Assembly (NCBI GenBank): GCA_945891505.1
Contig: CAMDDL010000026.1
Location: 1-33,927, forward strand
Source: Maricaulis salignorans
Lineage (GTDB): Bacteria > Pseudomonadota > Alphaproteobacteria > Caulobacterales > Aquidulcibacteraceae
Reading direction: 5' to 3'
DNA length: 33,927 bases
A program made the position numbers and the translations under genes. Positions 1 to 9,711 of the stretch are shown one piece after another. Each line of letters starts with the position of its first letter. The stretch's first letter is position 1. Below the pieces are notes generated by a model. It made no database searches. It saw only the letters and a list, made by a program, of their open reading frames with translations, and was not told where the DNA came from.

Positions 1-637
1 CTGCAGGTGCCGCTGCGCCGCCCTGGGTTGGCAATGTCGCGCGGACAACGCTGATTGTCTTGGTGGTGGCATTGAGGCGCGTGATCAAATCAGCGGTCAT
101 GTCGACGCCGGGAATGAAGGCTTCAACCTGATTGGCGGAAATGGCGATCAAGCCATTACGGGCCACTAGGGTTTGTTGCAATGCAGGTGCAATGGCTTTG
201 TTGAAAGCGTCGATCGCATTACGCTCAGTCAATTGCATGACTTGGCTCAAACGCTCTTGCTTTTGTTGGAATTCATTGTTGAGGCGTTGGAAAGCTTCTT
301 GGCGCTGACGGCCCGCAGCACTTTGCGACTCTTGCACAGAGCTCGTCAAAATCGCGCGCAGTTCAGATTCCAGCTGGCGCTGATCTGGCTCCAACTCGCG
401 ATTGATTTGATCGCGGATGGCTTTCAGCTTGTTGGCCATGTCTTGGCCAGCCACGCTGTCTTGGATAAGGCCGCCGAGGTCATAGACCACAACTGGGCTC
501 AACACAGCAGGCGACCCAGCTGGGCGCGCTGCGGCTGGAGCTGCAGCAGGTGCTGGAACTGGGACCGGGGTTTGCGCTTGCGCTGCACTTGCAGCCAACA
601 AGGCTGCAACACCAGCCATGAAATAGTGTGCTTTCAT
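1..637 (-). CDS. skp: Skp/OmpH-family periplasmic chaperone, 3' end cut by window edge
   Basis: This would be a periplasmic holdase that carries unfolded outer-membrane proteins from the Sec translocon to the Bam complex. The visible 212 residues start MKAHYFMAGV and show a signal peptide ending near AQAQ (residues 19-22). A Pro/Ala-rich stretch follows (about 23-42), then a short beta segment (VVVYDL), then a long charged and Gln-rich helical region (about 55-140) that fits the coiled-coil tentacles of OmpH/Skp. The C-terminal Ala-Pro tail runs off the window, so the stop is not seen. It lies 35 nt downstream of bamA on the same strand, the usual bamA-skp-lpxD arrangement, which supports the call more than the low sequence conservation of this family does. 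The Pro/Ala-rich insert after the signal peptide is longer than in enterobacterial Skp. Confidence 0.8.
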   Translation of the reverse strand, partial: MKAHYFMAGVAALLAASAAQAQTPVPVPAPAAAPAAARPAGSPAVLSPVVVYDLGGLIQDSVAGQDMANKLKAIRDQINRELEPDQRQLESELRAILTSSVQESQSAAGRQRQEAFQRLNNEFQQKQERLSQVMQLTERNAIDAFNKAIAPALQQTLVARNGLIAISANQVEAFIPGVDMTADLITRLNATTKTISVVRATLPTQGGAAAPA

Positions 638-672
638 AGAAGTTTCTCCTGGAACATTGAGGGCGGAAAGCC

Positions 673-3105
673 CTAGAAGTTGGTCGCTGTTGAGAAGCGG
701 AAGGTTTCAGCTTTGTCGTAGTCTTGCTTCATAAATGGATTTGAGAAGTCAAAACGAACAGGGCCGAACGGGGAAACCCAGTTGACGGACAGGCCAGCAG
801 AAGCGCGCAAGGCCAAGCCATCTCGGGTGTTTTGGTAGGTACCGTAGCTAATGTCACCCTTTACCTTATCGACTGGATCTAGGCCGCCGAGGGTGCCGAC
901 ATCCAAGAACAAGGCTGCAGAGATACCATAGGATTCTGGTAGTGGCGTTGGAACGGTCAACTCAAATGACGCAATACCATAGGTCTTGCCGCCCAATGCG
1001 TCACCATAAACCGTCCGTACCGTTTGGGATAAGCCGTCAGGTTGAGTTGAATCTGCGTCACGGACGGAGAAGACCGTGCGTGGGCCAATACCGGCAATTT
1101 CGAAGCCACGGAAGCTTTGACCACCTTTAAAGAAGCGATCGTTCACGCGGATCGTGTCATCGTCCCAGCCCGCGATATGGCCGGCAGACAAGGTGGCACT
1201 GGCGCGCCAGCCCGGGAATAGCCCGCGATAGACACCGCCGTTGAATTCGCTGCGGTGGTATTTGACCCCTGTGCCGATGCCGGCAAAATCTTGGCTGAGA
1301 GAGATGTCAAAGCCACGTGTAGGCCGGCGGGGATCGTTGCGCCGGTCCCAGTTAAACGAATAGCCAGCCAGTGAGGTCGTCGTTTTACCTAACGAACGAC
1401 ACAGCGCACTCGCGTCCAACAAAGGCGTACCGTCGGCATTGAAGCAGGACACGGATGGAATTTCATTGGTGTCATTCCGGTAGGTATAGCGCAGGCCTAA
1501 ACTGCGATCTTCGGCCAGCGGGAACCCACCACGCACACCAAAGCCCGTGGAGTTGGTCAAGAAGCCTGCTTCGCGCAGATAATCTTGCTCAACAGAGAAG
1601 ATGTCGATCCCGGCTGCGATATTGCGGCCCAAAAAGCGCGGCTCGGTAAAGCGAATGTCGATATTCTTCGTCCGCGAGCTGGTTTCCACGCGGAAGCGCA
1701 AGAACTGACCCCGGCCGCGCAAGTTTCGCTGTGAGATTGAAACCGCGAAATTATAGGCTTCTTGCGAGGCATAACCGACACTGAAGGCCAATTCGCCAGT
1801 TGCTTGCTCTTCAACCTTGACTTCCACAACCGTACGGTCGGGCAGCGAGCCAGGCTTTTCTTCAATCTCGACCTCTTTGAAGAAGCCCAAAGCTTTCACG
1901 CGATTCTTAGAACGATCGATCAAGACGCGGTTGAAGGCGTCGCCTTCGGCTAAGCGCAGCTCCCGACGAATGACCTGATCCAACGTAGCGGTGTTGCCGA
2001 TCACGTCGATCCGCTCAACATAGACGCGCGGGCCTTCGTCGACGTCAAATACAATATTGACCTTGCGGTTATCGCGGTCCGCCGTTTCACGCGGGCGCAC
2101 GTCCACGAACGCATAACCGGATGAACCTGCGGCAAAGGTAATCGATTCAATCGCCTTTTCCACCAAGTCCCGCTCAAACATCGCACCGGAACGGATCGGC
2201 ACAAAGGCGCGAAGAACTTCGCCGCTGAGCTTTGAATTCTTGGTGTTTACCGTAATGTCGCCAAACGTATATTTCTGGCCCTCTTCCACCGCATAGGTGA
2301 CGAAGAAGTCCTTTTGGTCTGGCGTCAATTCAGCCACCGCTGATTTCACACGGAAATCATAGTGACCTTCATTGAGATAAAACTTGCGCAATTGTTCGCG
2401 GTCATAATCCAGCTTGTCTGGATCATAATTGTCTTTGCTCGAAAAGAAGCGCCACCACTCAGACTCTTGCGTGACGACGACGCTTTTCAGGCGCGAATCC
2501 GAAAAAGCCTGATTGCCAATGAAATTGACCTTACGGATGCCCGTCGTGCGGCCTTCATTGATTTCAAAGATCAGATCGACGCGGTTAGACGGCAGCACCT
2601 TAATCTTGGGCACGATATTGGCAGCAAACTTGCCCGACCGGCGATAGACTTCCTGCATCCGACGGATATCGGCCTGTACCCGGTTTTGGGTAAACCAAGA
2701 GCGTGGCTTGATCTGGACTTCTTTCTCAAGCTTGTCCTTGGTAACCGCACTATTGCCCTCAAACAGCACTTGGTTGACAGTCGGGTTTTCGGCAACCTTT
2801 ACAACCAAGGTTTGGCCGCGCTGTTCAAATTCGACATTGGCAAAAAAGCCAGTCGCAAATAGCGTTTTAAGGGCGATGTCGATCCGCTCTGGGCTAAAGG
2901 CTTCGCCGGGTTGAATGGCAACATAGGCGAGCACTGTCGCTGTCTCGATGCGTTGATTGCCTTCTACCGCCAAACTGGTGATGATTTGCGAGGCCGCAGC
3001 TTCGGTGAACTCTCCAACCTGTTGGGCATAGGCCATCGGGCCATAGCAAGCACTTGCTGCGAATGCAGCAGCGCCGCCAATCAGCAGACGTTTAATTGAT
3101 GCCAT
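673..3105 (-). CDS. bamA: Outer membrane protein assembly factor BamA
   Basis: BamA is the beta-barrel core of the Bam complex that folds and inserts outer-membrane proteins. The 810-residue product has a signal peptide (MASIKRLLIGG to AYAQQ), about five POTRA repeats (roughly residues 35-420, with recurrent FEGN/FIGN/VIGN-type turns) and a C-terminal barrel ending in aromatic Phe (FSTATNF). The conserved barrel-loop RGF motif is at residues 666-668 (SFRGFE). I chose the ATG at 3105 because it begins directly with a clean signal peptide. In-frame ATG (3141) and GTG (3150) starts exist upstream, but no start here has a strong Shine-Dalgarno, so the exact N terminus is uncertain. It lies 90 nt after rseP and precedes skp, matching the conserved envelope-biogenesis order. 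Confidence 0.95.
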   Translation of the reverse strand: MASIKRLLIGGAAAFAASACYGPMAYAQQVGEFTEAAASQIITSLAVEGNQRIETATVLAYVAIQPGEAFSPERIDIALKTLFATGFFANVEFEQRGQTLVVKVAENPTVNQVLFEGNSAVTKDKLEKEVQIKPRSWFTQNRVQADIRRMQEVYRRSGKFAANIVPKIKVLPSNRVDLIFEINEGRTTGIRKVNFIGNQAFSDSRLKSVVVTQESEWWRFFSSKDNYDPDKLDYDREQLRKFYLNEGHYDFRVKSAVAELTPDQKDFFVTYAVEEGQKYTFGDITVNTKNSKLSGEVLRAFVPIRSGAMFERDLVEKAIESITFAAGSSGYAFVDVRPRETADRDNRKVNIVFDVDEGPRVYVERIDVIGNTATLDQVIRRELRLAEGDAFNRVLIDRSKNRVKALGFFKEVEIEEKPGSLPDRTVVEVKVEEQATGELAFSVGYASQEAYNFAVSISQRNLRGRGQFLRFRVETSSRTKNIDIRFTEPRFLGRNIAAGIDIFSVEQDYLREAGFLTNSTGFGVRGGFPLAEDRSLGLRYTYRNDTNEIPSVSCFNADGTPLLDASALCRSLGKTTTSLAGYSFNWDRRNDPRRPTRGFDISLSQDFAGIGTGVKYHRSEFNGGVYRGLFPGWRASATLSAGHIAGWDDDTIRVNDRFFKGGQSFRGFEIAGIGPRTVFSVRDADSTQPDGLSQTVRTVYGDALGGKTYGIASFELTVPTPLPESYGISAALFLDVGTLGGLDPVDKVKGDISYGTYQNTRDGLALRASAGLSVNWVSPFGPVRFDFSNPFMKQDYDKAETFRFSTATNF

Positions 3106-3195
3106 ACAGGAGCCCGTTAAACCTTGTTGCACGCGTGCCATGGAGGTCACGCCCGAGTTTCAGAAGTGGTGGATAGACAATTTGGCACAGCAATC

Positions 3196-4395
3196 CTAGC
3201 CCGCGGCGACAAAGCCTTTCAGCACATTGAATAAACCTGCCCTGTCGAGATCTTGGAAAGTCGCAAAAACGAATAAACTCAAGATACAAACAAGACCAAC
3301 TTGGAAGCTGACTGCCTGTACTTTTTCAGGGATCGGTTTACCACGAATAGCCTCAGCCGCATAAAATACCAAGTGTCCACCGTCGAGAACTGGCAGAGGC
3401 AGCAGATTCATGAAGCCAACGGCAATGGAAAGGACCGCGGCAAGTCGCACCAAACCGATGCCGACTGATTCGGCGACCTTAACCGCGTCGGCATCAGGGC
3501 CGGCACTCTCGACCGAATTTTCTGTGACTTTGCCAGCGATCTGATAGATGCCCAATGGCCCACTCAAATGGCCTGCTGACATGCCACCGCGCAACAAGGC
3601 GGTTATGAAGTTCACCTGCGTGCTGATGATCTCGCCGGTTTGTTCGCCACCACGCACCACTGCTTCAAGCGGATTATAGGTGCGATGCTCAATTGTGTCC
3701 TTGGTGAAGCGGGTCTCAATACCCATCAGGCCTTGCGTTTCAGTATCGCCAAACGGGGTTTTACGTTCGACGACTTTCGGCGTGACGTTTATGGGAATTT
3801 CGGCCCCATCCCGCATTAGCAGGAGACGCATTTCCTTGCCGCCAGAGACCATGATGGCGGTTTGCAATTCAACAAAGTCATCGATCCGACGGCCATTGAT
3901 GGCCACAACCTCGTCGCCCGCCTTCATGCCAGCAGCGGCTGCAGCGCCGTCAGGCAGCACCTTTGAAATCAGTGGGCGTTGAATGGTTTCACCCATCAAC
4001 GCAAAGAAAACCGCAAATACCGCTATGGAGAAAGCGAAATTGAAAGCAGGGCCCGCAGCCGTCACAGCAGCGCGAACGCCCACAGGCTGAGCATGGAACA
4101 AACCACTCCTTTTGTCGGCCTTGGCTTGGGTGAAATCGGGCTGGGACGCTGCGTCCTTATCGCCTTCAAATTTGACGTAGCCGCCCAAAGGCAGAGCCCC
4201 GATCCGCCAACGCACGCCTGTCTTCGCGGTCCAAGCGAGAAGTTCTGGACCAAAGCCAATCGAAAATGATTCGACCTTGACCTTGAACCAACGCGCGACT
4301 TGATAATGACCAAATTCGTGCACAAAAACCACGAGGCTCAGAACCGTCACAAAGGACGCGAGACTGATTGCTATGCCGCTTATATTTTCTAACAT
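3196..4395 (-). CDS. rseP: Site-2 protease, RseP/MmpA-type zinc metalloprotease
   Basis: This is an inner-membrane intramembrane metalloprotease that cleaves membrane-embedded substrates after a first-site cut. The 399-residue product has the zinc-binding HEFGH motif at residues 26-30 in the first membrane segment. It has a central PDZ domain (about 125-215, including the GMKAGDEVVAING segment) and the third zinc ligand in the LDGG motif (Asp338) near the C-terminal membrane helices. In E. coli the orthologue RseP activates sigma-E. In Caulobacter the orthologue MmpA processes the polarity factor PodJ. Which role applies here cannot be told from the sequence. It sits 41 nt downstream of dxr and 90 nt upstream of bamA, as in most alphaproteobacteria. 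Confidence 0.95.
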   Translation of the reverse strand: MLENISGIAISLASFVTVLSLVVFVHEFGHYQVARWFKVKVESFSIGFGPELLAWTAKTGVRWRIGALPLGGYVKFEGDKDAASQPDFTQAKADKRSGLFHAQPVGVRAAVTAAGPAFNFAFSIAVFAVFFALMGETIQRPLISKVLPDGAAAAAGMKAGDEVVAINGRRIDDFVELQTAIMVSGGKEMRLLLMRDGAEIPINVTPKVVERKTPFGDTETQGLMGIETRFTKDTIEHRTYNPLEAVVRGGEQTGEIISTQVNFITALLRGGMSAGHLSGPLGIYQIAGKVTENSVESAGPDADAVKVAESVGIGLVRLAAVLSIAVGFMNLLPLPVLDGGHLVFYAAEAIRGKPIPEKVQAVSFQVGLVCILSLFVFATFQDLDRAGLFNVLKGFVAAG

Positions 4396-4436
4396 CTCAC
4401 CAAGAACTCCGGCCTAGGATACGCACCTGTCTCAGC

Positions 4437-5639
4437 CTAAACAGAGACCAACTTGCGTTTCGCAATGTTTTGAACGGCGATGCTACGGCCCGCTTCATCA
4501 GCAGCATAGACATCATCCAAGTCTCCCAAAGCAGCATCCATGCCAAGGCGGCAGGCTTCATCCATGGTTTCCGACACGATTGCGGCAATTTCTGGAAAGG
4601 AAACATTACGATCCAGAAAGGCTTGCACAGCCACTTCGTTGGCTGCGTTCAAGATTGTAGGGGCTGCCCCCCCTTTCTGCAGCGCGCCGCGCGCAAGACT
4701 AAGTGCAGGAAATCTTTCCAAATCAGGTACTTCGAAGTCGAGTTTCGCAATTGCTGCTAAGTCTAACCTCGGGGCAGACGTTACCAATCGTGCCGGCCAA
4801 GCCAATGCGTGGGCGATGGGGATGCGCATATCAGCTGCACCTAATTGCGCTAAAACACTGCCATCTTGATACGCCACCAAGCTGTGGATAACCGATTGCG
4901 GGTGGACCAGTACATCGATCTTGCTTTCAGGCATCCCAAAAAGAAGCGCTGCCTCGATCAGTTCCAAGCCCTTGTTCATCAAAGTGGCACTATCGACAGA
5001 GATTTTCTGTCCCATGGACCAATTGGGATGAGCGACAGCCTGCTCTGGCGTTGCTGCGGCAATCGCTGCGGCACTCCAAGTCCGGAAAGGTCCGCCCGAG
5101 GCTGTTAGAATCAATTTTTCGACCCGGTCCGATTGGTCCAAGACTTGGAAAATCGCATTATGTTCGCTGTCTACGGGCAGGATGGAGCCGCCACCATCGC
5201 GCACCGCCTTTAGGAAAACCGATCCCGCACAGACCAAACATTCTTTATTGGCCAAAGCGATGGTGGCCCCACGCTTTGCTGCTGCCAGTGTCGGTGCCAG
5301 CCCAGCGGCCCCCACTATGGCTGCCATCACCACATCGGCAGGCCGCGCTGCGGCTTCCACCAAGGCTTCAGGTCCAAGGCCGATTTCGATTTTGTGTCCT
5401 GCCAAGGCGGCTTCGAGCTGTGGGCCAAAGCGGCCATCGCTTAAGGCAACAAAAGTCGCACCGGTTAGAATGGCCTGTTCGGCTAAGCCTGCCCAATCTC
5501 GGTTGGCGGTCAGCGCGATTACCCGGTAGGCTTCATCCTGCCCAGCGGCACGCGCCCGTGCATTGGCCTCCATCACCACATCCAAGGTGGCTAAGCCAAT
5601 AGAGCCCGTGGCCCCTAAAATAGTCAAAGATTTCGTCAT
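4437..5639 (-). CDS. dxr: 1-deoxy-D-xylulose 5-phosphate reductoisomerase
   Basis: Dxr catalyses the NADPH-dependent conversion of DXP to 2-C-methyl-D-erythritol 4-phosphate, the committed step of the MEP isoprenoid pathway and the target of fosmidomycin. The 400-residue product opens with the dinucleotide-binding motif GATGSIG (residues 9-15). The metal ligands are visible as the DSEH motif (Asp157, Glu159) and Glu226 in NKGLE, and the substrate loop HPNWSMG is at 204-210. The ATG overlaps the cdsA stop codon as ATGA, which implies translational coupling. An upstream extension of 72 residues in the same frame is non-homologous-looking and overlaps cdsA, so it was rejected. Its neighbour uppS uses the downstream isoprenoid product, so the two steps are co-transcribed. 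Confidence 0.96.
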   Translation of the reverse strand: MTKSLTILGATGSIGLATLDVVMEANARARAAGQDEAYRVIALTANRDWAGLAEQAILTGATFVALSDGRFGPQLEAALAGHKIEIGLGPEALVEAAARPADVVMAAIVGAAGLAPTLAAAKRGATIALANKECLVCAGSVFLKAVRDGGGSILPVDSEHNAIFQVLDQSDRVEKLILTASGGPFRTWSAAAIAAATPEQAVAHPNWSMGQKISVDSATLMNKGLELIEAALLFGMPESKIDVLVHPQSVIHSLVAYQDGSVLAQLGAADMRIPIAHALAWPARLVTSAPRLDLAAIAKLDFEVPDLERFPALSLARGALQKGGAAPTILNAANEVAVQAFLDRNVSFPEIAAIVSETMDEACRLGMDAALGDLDDVYAADEAGRSIAVQNIAKRKLVSV

Positions 5640-6493
5640 GTTGCGGTCAGCATAGCGTGCAAACCAGGAATCGCCAGCAAAATGGCCACAAAGCCCAAGG
5701 CCGCGGCTAAATGCCCATCTAGTCGATCCAGCACCCCGCCATGACCTGGGATGACGCCTGATGCATCCTTCACCCCATAATGACGCTTCGCCAAAGATTC
5801 CAATAGGTCTCCCCCTTGCGAAACGACGGCCAATAGCCAGCCCACCAATGCCCAAGCAATCGGATTGGCACCTGCGAATAATCCATACAGACCGCCCGCC
5901 AAAATGCCTGCTGCCGTGCCGCCGAGCGAGCCAGACCAGGTCTTATTCGGACTGATGAGGGGAAATAATTTTGGTCCGCCAACAACACGACCAACCAGAT
6001 AGGCCATCGAATCGGTCGACCAGACGATTGCGAACAGGCCAAACATTAAGCTACGGCCAATATCATCTTGGCCTCGCAAACCTGCGAGCGCCCAACCAGA
6101 CAAAGCGAGATAGATCGACCCAGCAATCGCTAGCCAGCCAAACTCACGCGGTGAACGTACCAGTGTCAAGAAAAAGCCCAAAGCTGCCACGGCTTCAAAA
6201 CTGCGGGGCAGAAGCACAAAGCAAAGCCCACATAGTGCGGCGATCAGCGAACGCGGCACCAGATCGACTGCCTTCGGCGCGATCATTCGCCCCCATTCGA
6301 AAGCAACAGCGGCCATAATGCTTGCCGCAAGTAGCGCCCAACCAATTCCGCCGAACCACACACCGGTCAAGCTAAGCGCAACCATCACCAAAGCTGAGAC
6401 AAAGCGGACCCACAGGTCCCCGCCAACTTTTTCGGCCGCTAAGCCAATGGGTAAAGCAGATTGTTTAGGGTCATGCTCCGGCGCTGAATTCAA
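5636..6493 (-). CDS. cdsA: Phosphatidate cytidylyltransferase
   Basis: CdsA makes CDP-diacylglycerol from phosphatidic acid and CTP at the inner membrane, the branch point for all phospholipids. The product is mostly hydrophobic, with about seven to eight membrane segments. Its C-terminal part carries the complete family signature, from SLAKRHYGVKD to PGHGGVLDRLDG, plus the SPNKTW segment. The most likely start is a TTG two bases after the uppS stop (giving 285 residues beginning MNSAPEHDPK), preceded by a GGGGGCG purine-rich site. An ATG further upstream (6577) would add 28 residues that lie entirely inside uppS. Its 3' end overlaps dxr by four bases. The start is inferred; the identity is secure. 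Confidence 0.93.
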   Translation of the reverse strand: MNSAPEHDPKQSALPIGLAAEKVGGDLWVRFVSALVMVALSLTGVWFGGIGWALLAASIMAAVAFEWGRMIAPKAVDLVPRSLIAALCGLCFVLLPRSFEAVAALGFFLTLVRSPREFGWLAIAGSIYLALSGWALAGLRGQDDIGRSLMFGLFAIVWSTDSMAYLVGRVVGGPKLFPLISPNKTWSGSLGGTAAGILAGGLYGLFAGANPIAWALVGWLLAVVSQGGDLLESLAKRHYGVKDASGVIPGHGGVLDRLDGHLAAALGFVAILLAIPGLHAMLTAT

Positions 6494-6495
6494 AA

Positions 6496-7266
6496 CTAAA
6501 CGCCCCCGTAACGACGGTTTCGCTGGGCAAAGACGCGAAGAGCTTCTTCTACTTGCGGTCGGCCAAAGTCTGGCCACAGCGTGTCAAAGACTAGGAACTC
6601 TGCATAGGCAGACTGCCAAATGAGGAAATTCGACAGACGTTGCTCGCCACTGGTGCGGATCACCAAATCCGGGTTCGGCCAGTCGCGGCTCGGCAGGAAT
6701 TGTGTAATTGTCTCAGGACCAATGGTGGCGGGATCAAGCAGCCCTGCCGCCACTTGGCGTGCAATCTCTTGAGTTGCGCGCGCGATTTCCGCTTGGCCGC
6801 CATAATTGAAAGCGATAACCAAGGTCATGATGGTATTGCCTTGGGTCTGCTGTTCCGCCTGATCCATCAAGGTCAGGATATCAGCCGGCACGCCCTCGCG
6901 CTCACCGAGAACACGGATTCGAACCCCCGCACGATCAAGGCGTGCCAGATCGGAGCGAATAAAGCCACGCAATAAGCCGAACAGGGCTTCAATCTCTTCA
7001 GGTGGTCTCCGCCAGTTCTCGGTCGAGAAGGCATAGACCGTCAAAACCTCAATGCCGAGATCGCCAACCGCTTCAACCGTATTGCGCAGGGCTTGAACGC
7101 CTGCTGAATGCCCAAAGGCGCGCGGCATCCCACGGGCGGTTGCCCAGCGGCCATTTCCATCCATGATAATGGCGATATGGCGCGGACGCGCACCTTCTCC
7201 GTCATCGCCACGCGGCAAGAGATGGTTGGCGGCCTTTGCGGCCCAGTCGGCGAGCGCCCCGGCCAT
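6496..7266 (-). CDS. uppS: Isoprenyl transferase (undecaprenyl diphosphate synthase)
   Basis: This cis-prenyltransferase extends farnesyl diphosphate with isopentenyl units to make the C55 lipid carrier for peptidoglycan and other envelope glycans. The 256-residue protein has the catalytic and substrate-binding motif MDGNGRW, with the catalytic Asp at residue 36, the conserved FGHSAG (His53), YAFSTENW, and the C-terminal RTSGEQRLSNFL block that binds isopentenyl diphosphate. I chose the ATG at 7266, which begins one base after the frr stop. A start 21 bases upstream would overlap frr. Most relatives carry the same motifs with similar length. It belongs to the compact pyrH-frr-uppS-cdsA-dxr transcript. 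Confidence 0.96.
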   Translation of the reverse strand: MAGALADWAAKAANHLLPRGDDGEGARPRHIAIIMDGNGRWATARGMPRAFGHSAGVQALRNTVEAVGDLGIEVLTVYAFSTENWRRPPEEIEALFGLLRGFIRSDLARLDRAGVRIRVLGEREGVPADILTLMDQAEQQTQGNTIMTLVIAFNYGGQAEIARATQEIARQVAAGLLDPATIGPETITQFLPSRDWPNPDLVIRTSGEQRLSNFLIWQSAYAEFLVFDTLWPDFGRPQVEEALRVFAQRNRRYGGV

Positions 7267-7267
7267 C

Positions 7268-7825
7268 CTAGACTTGCATAATCTCATCTTCCTTCGTCTT
7301 CACGGTCTGATCGACCTGCTTGACGAAGGAGTCGGTAGCCTCTTGAACTTGGGTAGAGAGCTTCTTCAATTGATCTTCGCTGATGTCGCCGTCTTTCTCA
7401 GATTTCTTCAACTGCTCCATCGCGTCACGGCGCACATTGCGGATCGCAACGCGTGCGGCTTCGGCATATTTGCCAGACAATTTGACTAGTTCGCGGCGGC
7501 GCTCTTCGTTCAAAGGCGGAATGGGAACGCGTAGGGTCATGCCGTCCACCACAGGGTTTAGGCCAATGCCGGCATTGCGAATGGCCTTATCGACCACATT
7601 CACCATGGACTTTTCCCAAACCGTCACCGTCAGCAAACGCGGCTCTGGTGAAGAAATCGCACCCACTTGGTTCAAGGGCACCATGGCCCCATAGGATTCC
7701 ACCATTACAGGTTCCAACAGATTGACGTTGGCCCGGCCAGTGCGCAGCCCCTGAAAATCGTTCTTCAAGGCCGTGATCGCGCCTTCCATACGGCGTTTGG
7801 TATCTTGGATGTCAAATGTCGGCAT
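7268..7825 (-). CDS. frr: Ribosome recycling factor
   Basis: RRF works with EF-G to split the post-termination 70S ribosome. The 185-residue length is exactly that of the family. The N-terminal helix contains the conserved GLRTGRA segment, the middle carries the VPIPPLNEERR motif, and the C-terminal helix has the VRNVRRDA-like segment IRNVRRDAMEQLKK. It starts three bases after the pyrH stop and ends one base before uppS, so translation of the three genes is very likely coupled. Confidence 0.97.
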   Translation of the reverse strand: MPTFDIQDTKRRMEGAITALKNDFQGLRTGRANVNLLEPVMVESYGAMVPLNQVGAISSPEPRLLTVTVWEKSMVNVVDKAIRNAGIGLNPVVDGMTLRVPIPPLNEERRRELVKLSGKYAEAARVAIRNVRRDAMEQLKKSEKDGDISEDQLKKLSTQVQEATDSFVKQVDQTVKTKEDEIMQV

Positions 7826-7828
7826 AGT

Positions 7829-8566
7829 TCAGTTGTCCGTTATGACGGTGCAGACTCCGGTGCCAGCAAGCACCTCGGCCAAGCGCCCGGGTTGACGAAT
7901 ATTGAAGACGATAATGGGAATATTGCTGTCGCGCATCATCGATACGGCAGACGCATCCATCACTTTAAGGTTCTTTGCCAAGACATCTGTATAGGACAGC
8001 TTGTCATAGCGGGTCGCTGTGGGATCGGCCTTCGGGTCAGCTGTATAGACGCCGTCTACGCCCGTCCCCTTCAATAAGGCATCGCAGCCCATTTCAGCGG
8101 CGCGCAGGGCAGCACCAGAATCGGTCGTGAAAAAAGGACTGCCAACGCCAGCAGCAAAAATGACGATCCGACCCTTTTCCATGTGCCGCATTGCCCGGCG
8201 ACGGATATAAGGCTCACACACCGTCTGCATCGGAATGGCGGATTGCACGCGTGTATGAACACCGATGCTTTCGAGTGCCCCTTGTAGGGCCAACGCGTTC
8301 ATGATGGTGGCCAGCATGCCCATATAGTCAGCCGTTGCGCGCTCCATCCCTTTGGCGGCGCCAGAGATGCCGCGGAAGATGTTGCCACCCCCAATGACCA
8401 AGCAGAGTTCAATGCCAGAATCGCGCGCAGCTTTCACATCGCGCGCAAATCCAAGACAGGTTTCTTGATCGATCCCAAACTGACCATCGCCCATGAGGGC
8501 CTCGCCCGAGATCTTGAGCAAGATCCGGCGCGGTTTCTGGTCCTTTGGCTTGGCTACTTCATTCAT
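7829..8566 (-). CDS. pyrH: Uridylate kinase (UMP kinase)
   Basis: PyrH phosphorylates UMP to UDP and belongs to the amino-acid-kinase fold; the bacterial enzyme is hexameric and controlled by GTP and UTP. The 245-residue product shows [11 protein letters not shown] at the N terminus (phosphate-binding Lys), the glycine-rich [10 protein letters not shown] loop, and the conserved segments [14 protein letters not shown] and [12 protein letters not shown]. It is preceded by a 190-nt gap after tsf that contains a hairpin, so it may be transcribed by read-through from rpsB-tsf or from its own promoter. The order tsf-pyrH-frr is conserved across proteobacteria. Confidence 0.97.
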   Translation of the reverse strand: MNEVAKPKDQKPRRILLKISGEALMGDGQFGIDQETCLGFARDVKAARDSGIELCLVIGGGNIFRGISGAAKGMERATADYMGMLATIMNALALQGALESIGVHTRVQSAIPMQTVCEPYIRRRAMRHMEKGRIVIFAAGVGSPFFTTDSGAALRAAEMGCDALLKGTGVDGVYTADPKADPTATRYDKLSYTDVLAKNLKVMDASAVSMMRDSNIPIIVFNIRQPGRLAEVLAGTGVCTVITDN

Positions 8567-8645
8567 AACGCTGCGTCTCCCAGCTCTCGACAGGCCTTAA
8601 CATGACTCGCCCGAAAGCATGCAGGCAGGTCTTCTGACAGACCAA

Positions 8646-8670
8646 GGGCGGCACGCCAAGCATGCCGCCC
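8646..8670 (-). terminator. Hairpin between tsf and pyrH, possible weak terminator or attenuator
   Basis: GGGCGGCA (8646-8653) and TGCCGCCC (8663-8670) form a perfect 8-bp GC-rich stem with a 9-nt loop. On the transcribed (minus) strand the stem is followed by UUGGUCUG, which is a poor U tract, so termination would be partial or the hairpin serves mRNA processing. A second weaker stem, TTTGGC/GCCAAA (8720-8725 with 8733-8738), lies nearer the tsf stop. Confidence 0.4.
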
Positions 8671-8756
8671 TATTTCTTGTCAGCAAAGTGTCATCTTGCA
8701 CTTCGCTTATTTCCGTCTATTTGGCGAACACGGCCAAAAGAGGAAGATTCTTTGGC

Positions 8757-9680
8757 TTAAGTACCGCTTAAAGCGGCCACTTCTGCGGCGAAATCGTCTT
8801 CTTTTTTCTCAACGCCATCGCCCAGCTTGAACATCGCAAAGCCGGTGACTTCCGCGCTGAGACCAGCAGCTTTTGCCGTTTCAGCAACAAAGGCTGCAAC
8901 AGTCTGATCTGGGTTCATGACGAATGGCTGCTGCAAGAGCACCACTTCTTCATAGAACTTGCGGATCCGGCCTTCGATCATGCGTGCGATCACATCGTCT
9001 GACTTACCGCTTTCGCGGGCTTGCTCGGTCAGAACTTGGCGTTCGCGCTCAACCACAGCTGGGTCGAGATCGTCAGTCTTCAGCGACAAAGGAGCGGTCG
9101 CAGCAATGTGCATCGCAACCTTGCGGCCGATGTCATTAGCAACAGCCGCGTCACCACCGGTTTCAACACCGACCAACACGCCGATACGGCCAAGGCCTTC
9201 ACCGGTTGCAGTATGGATGTAAGAAGCCACAACGCCTTGGTTGACCGACACTTTGGCCATACGGCGCAAGGTCATGTTTTCGCCGATCGTGGCGATCAGA
9301 TTGGTCACATAGTCGTTGACAGTACCTTCACCGGCTGGCGAAGCAGCTGCACCCAGAGCTTCCAGGCCATCAAAGCCATGAGCCAACTTGGTGATGCCGC
9401 TGACGGCTGCTTGGAACTGCTCGTTGCGCGACACGAAGTCGGTTTCAGCGTTCAACTCGACCAACACACCGGTGTTGCCTTCGACATAAACGCCAACCAA
9501 GCCTTCAGCCGCCGCGCGGTCAGCTTTCTTAGCAGCCTTCGAAAGGCCCTTTGCACGCAACCAGTCAATCGATGCTTCGATATCACCATTGTTTTCGGTC
9601 AGCGCTTTTTTGCAGTCCATCATGCCAACGCCGGTCTTCTCGCGAAGATCCTTAACGAGGGCAGCCGTAATCTCGGCCAT
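8757..9680 (-). CDS. tsf: Elongation factor Ts
   Basis: EF-Ts is the nucleotide-exchange factor that regenerates EF-Tu-GTP. The 307-residue product begins [10 protein letters not shown], carries the N-terminal EF-Tu-contacting motif [16 protein letters not shown] (about residues 12-27), and has the core motif ETDFVSRN (usually TDFVARN, so Ala to Ser here). The ATG at 9680 has a good GGAGG site eight bases upstream. A longer reading from 9740 would add 20 residues without family similarity. It follows rpsB by 71 nt, a gap occupied by a strong hairpin. Confidence 0.97.
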   Translation of the reverse strand: MAEITAALVKDLREKTGVGMMDCKKALTENNGDIEASIDWLRAKGLSKAAKKADRAAAEGLVGVYVEGNTGVLVELNAETDFVSRNEQFQAAVSGITKLAHGFDGLEALGAAASPAGEGTVNDYVTNLIATIGENMTLRRMAKVSVNQGVVASYIHTATGEGLGRIGVLVGVETGGDAAVANDIGRKVAMHIAATAPLSLKTDDLDPAVVERERQVLTEQARESGKSDDVIARMIEGRIRKFYEEVVLLQQPFVMNPDQTVAAFVAETAKAAGLSAEVTGFAMFKLGDGVEKKEDDFAAEVAALSGT

Positions 9681-9711
9681 AATCGCCTCCAGGGTAGAGT
9701 GTTTGTTGGGT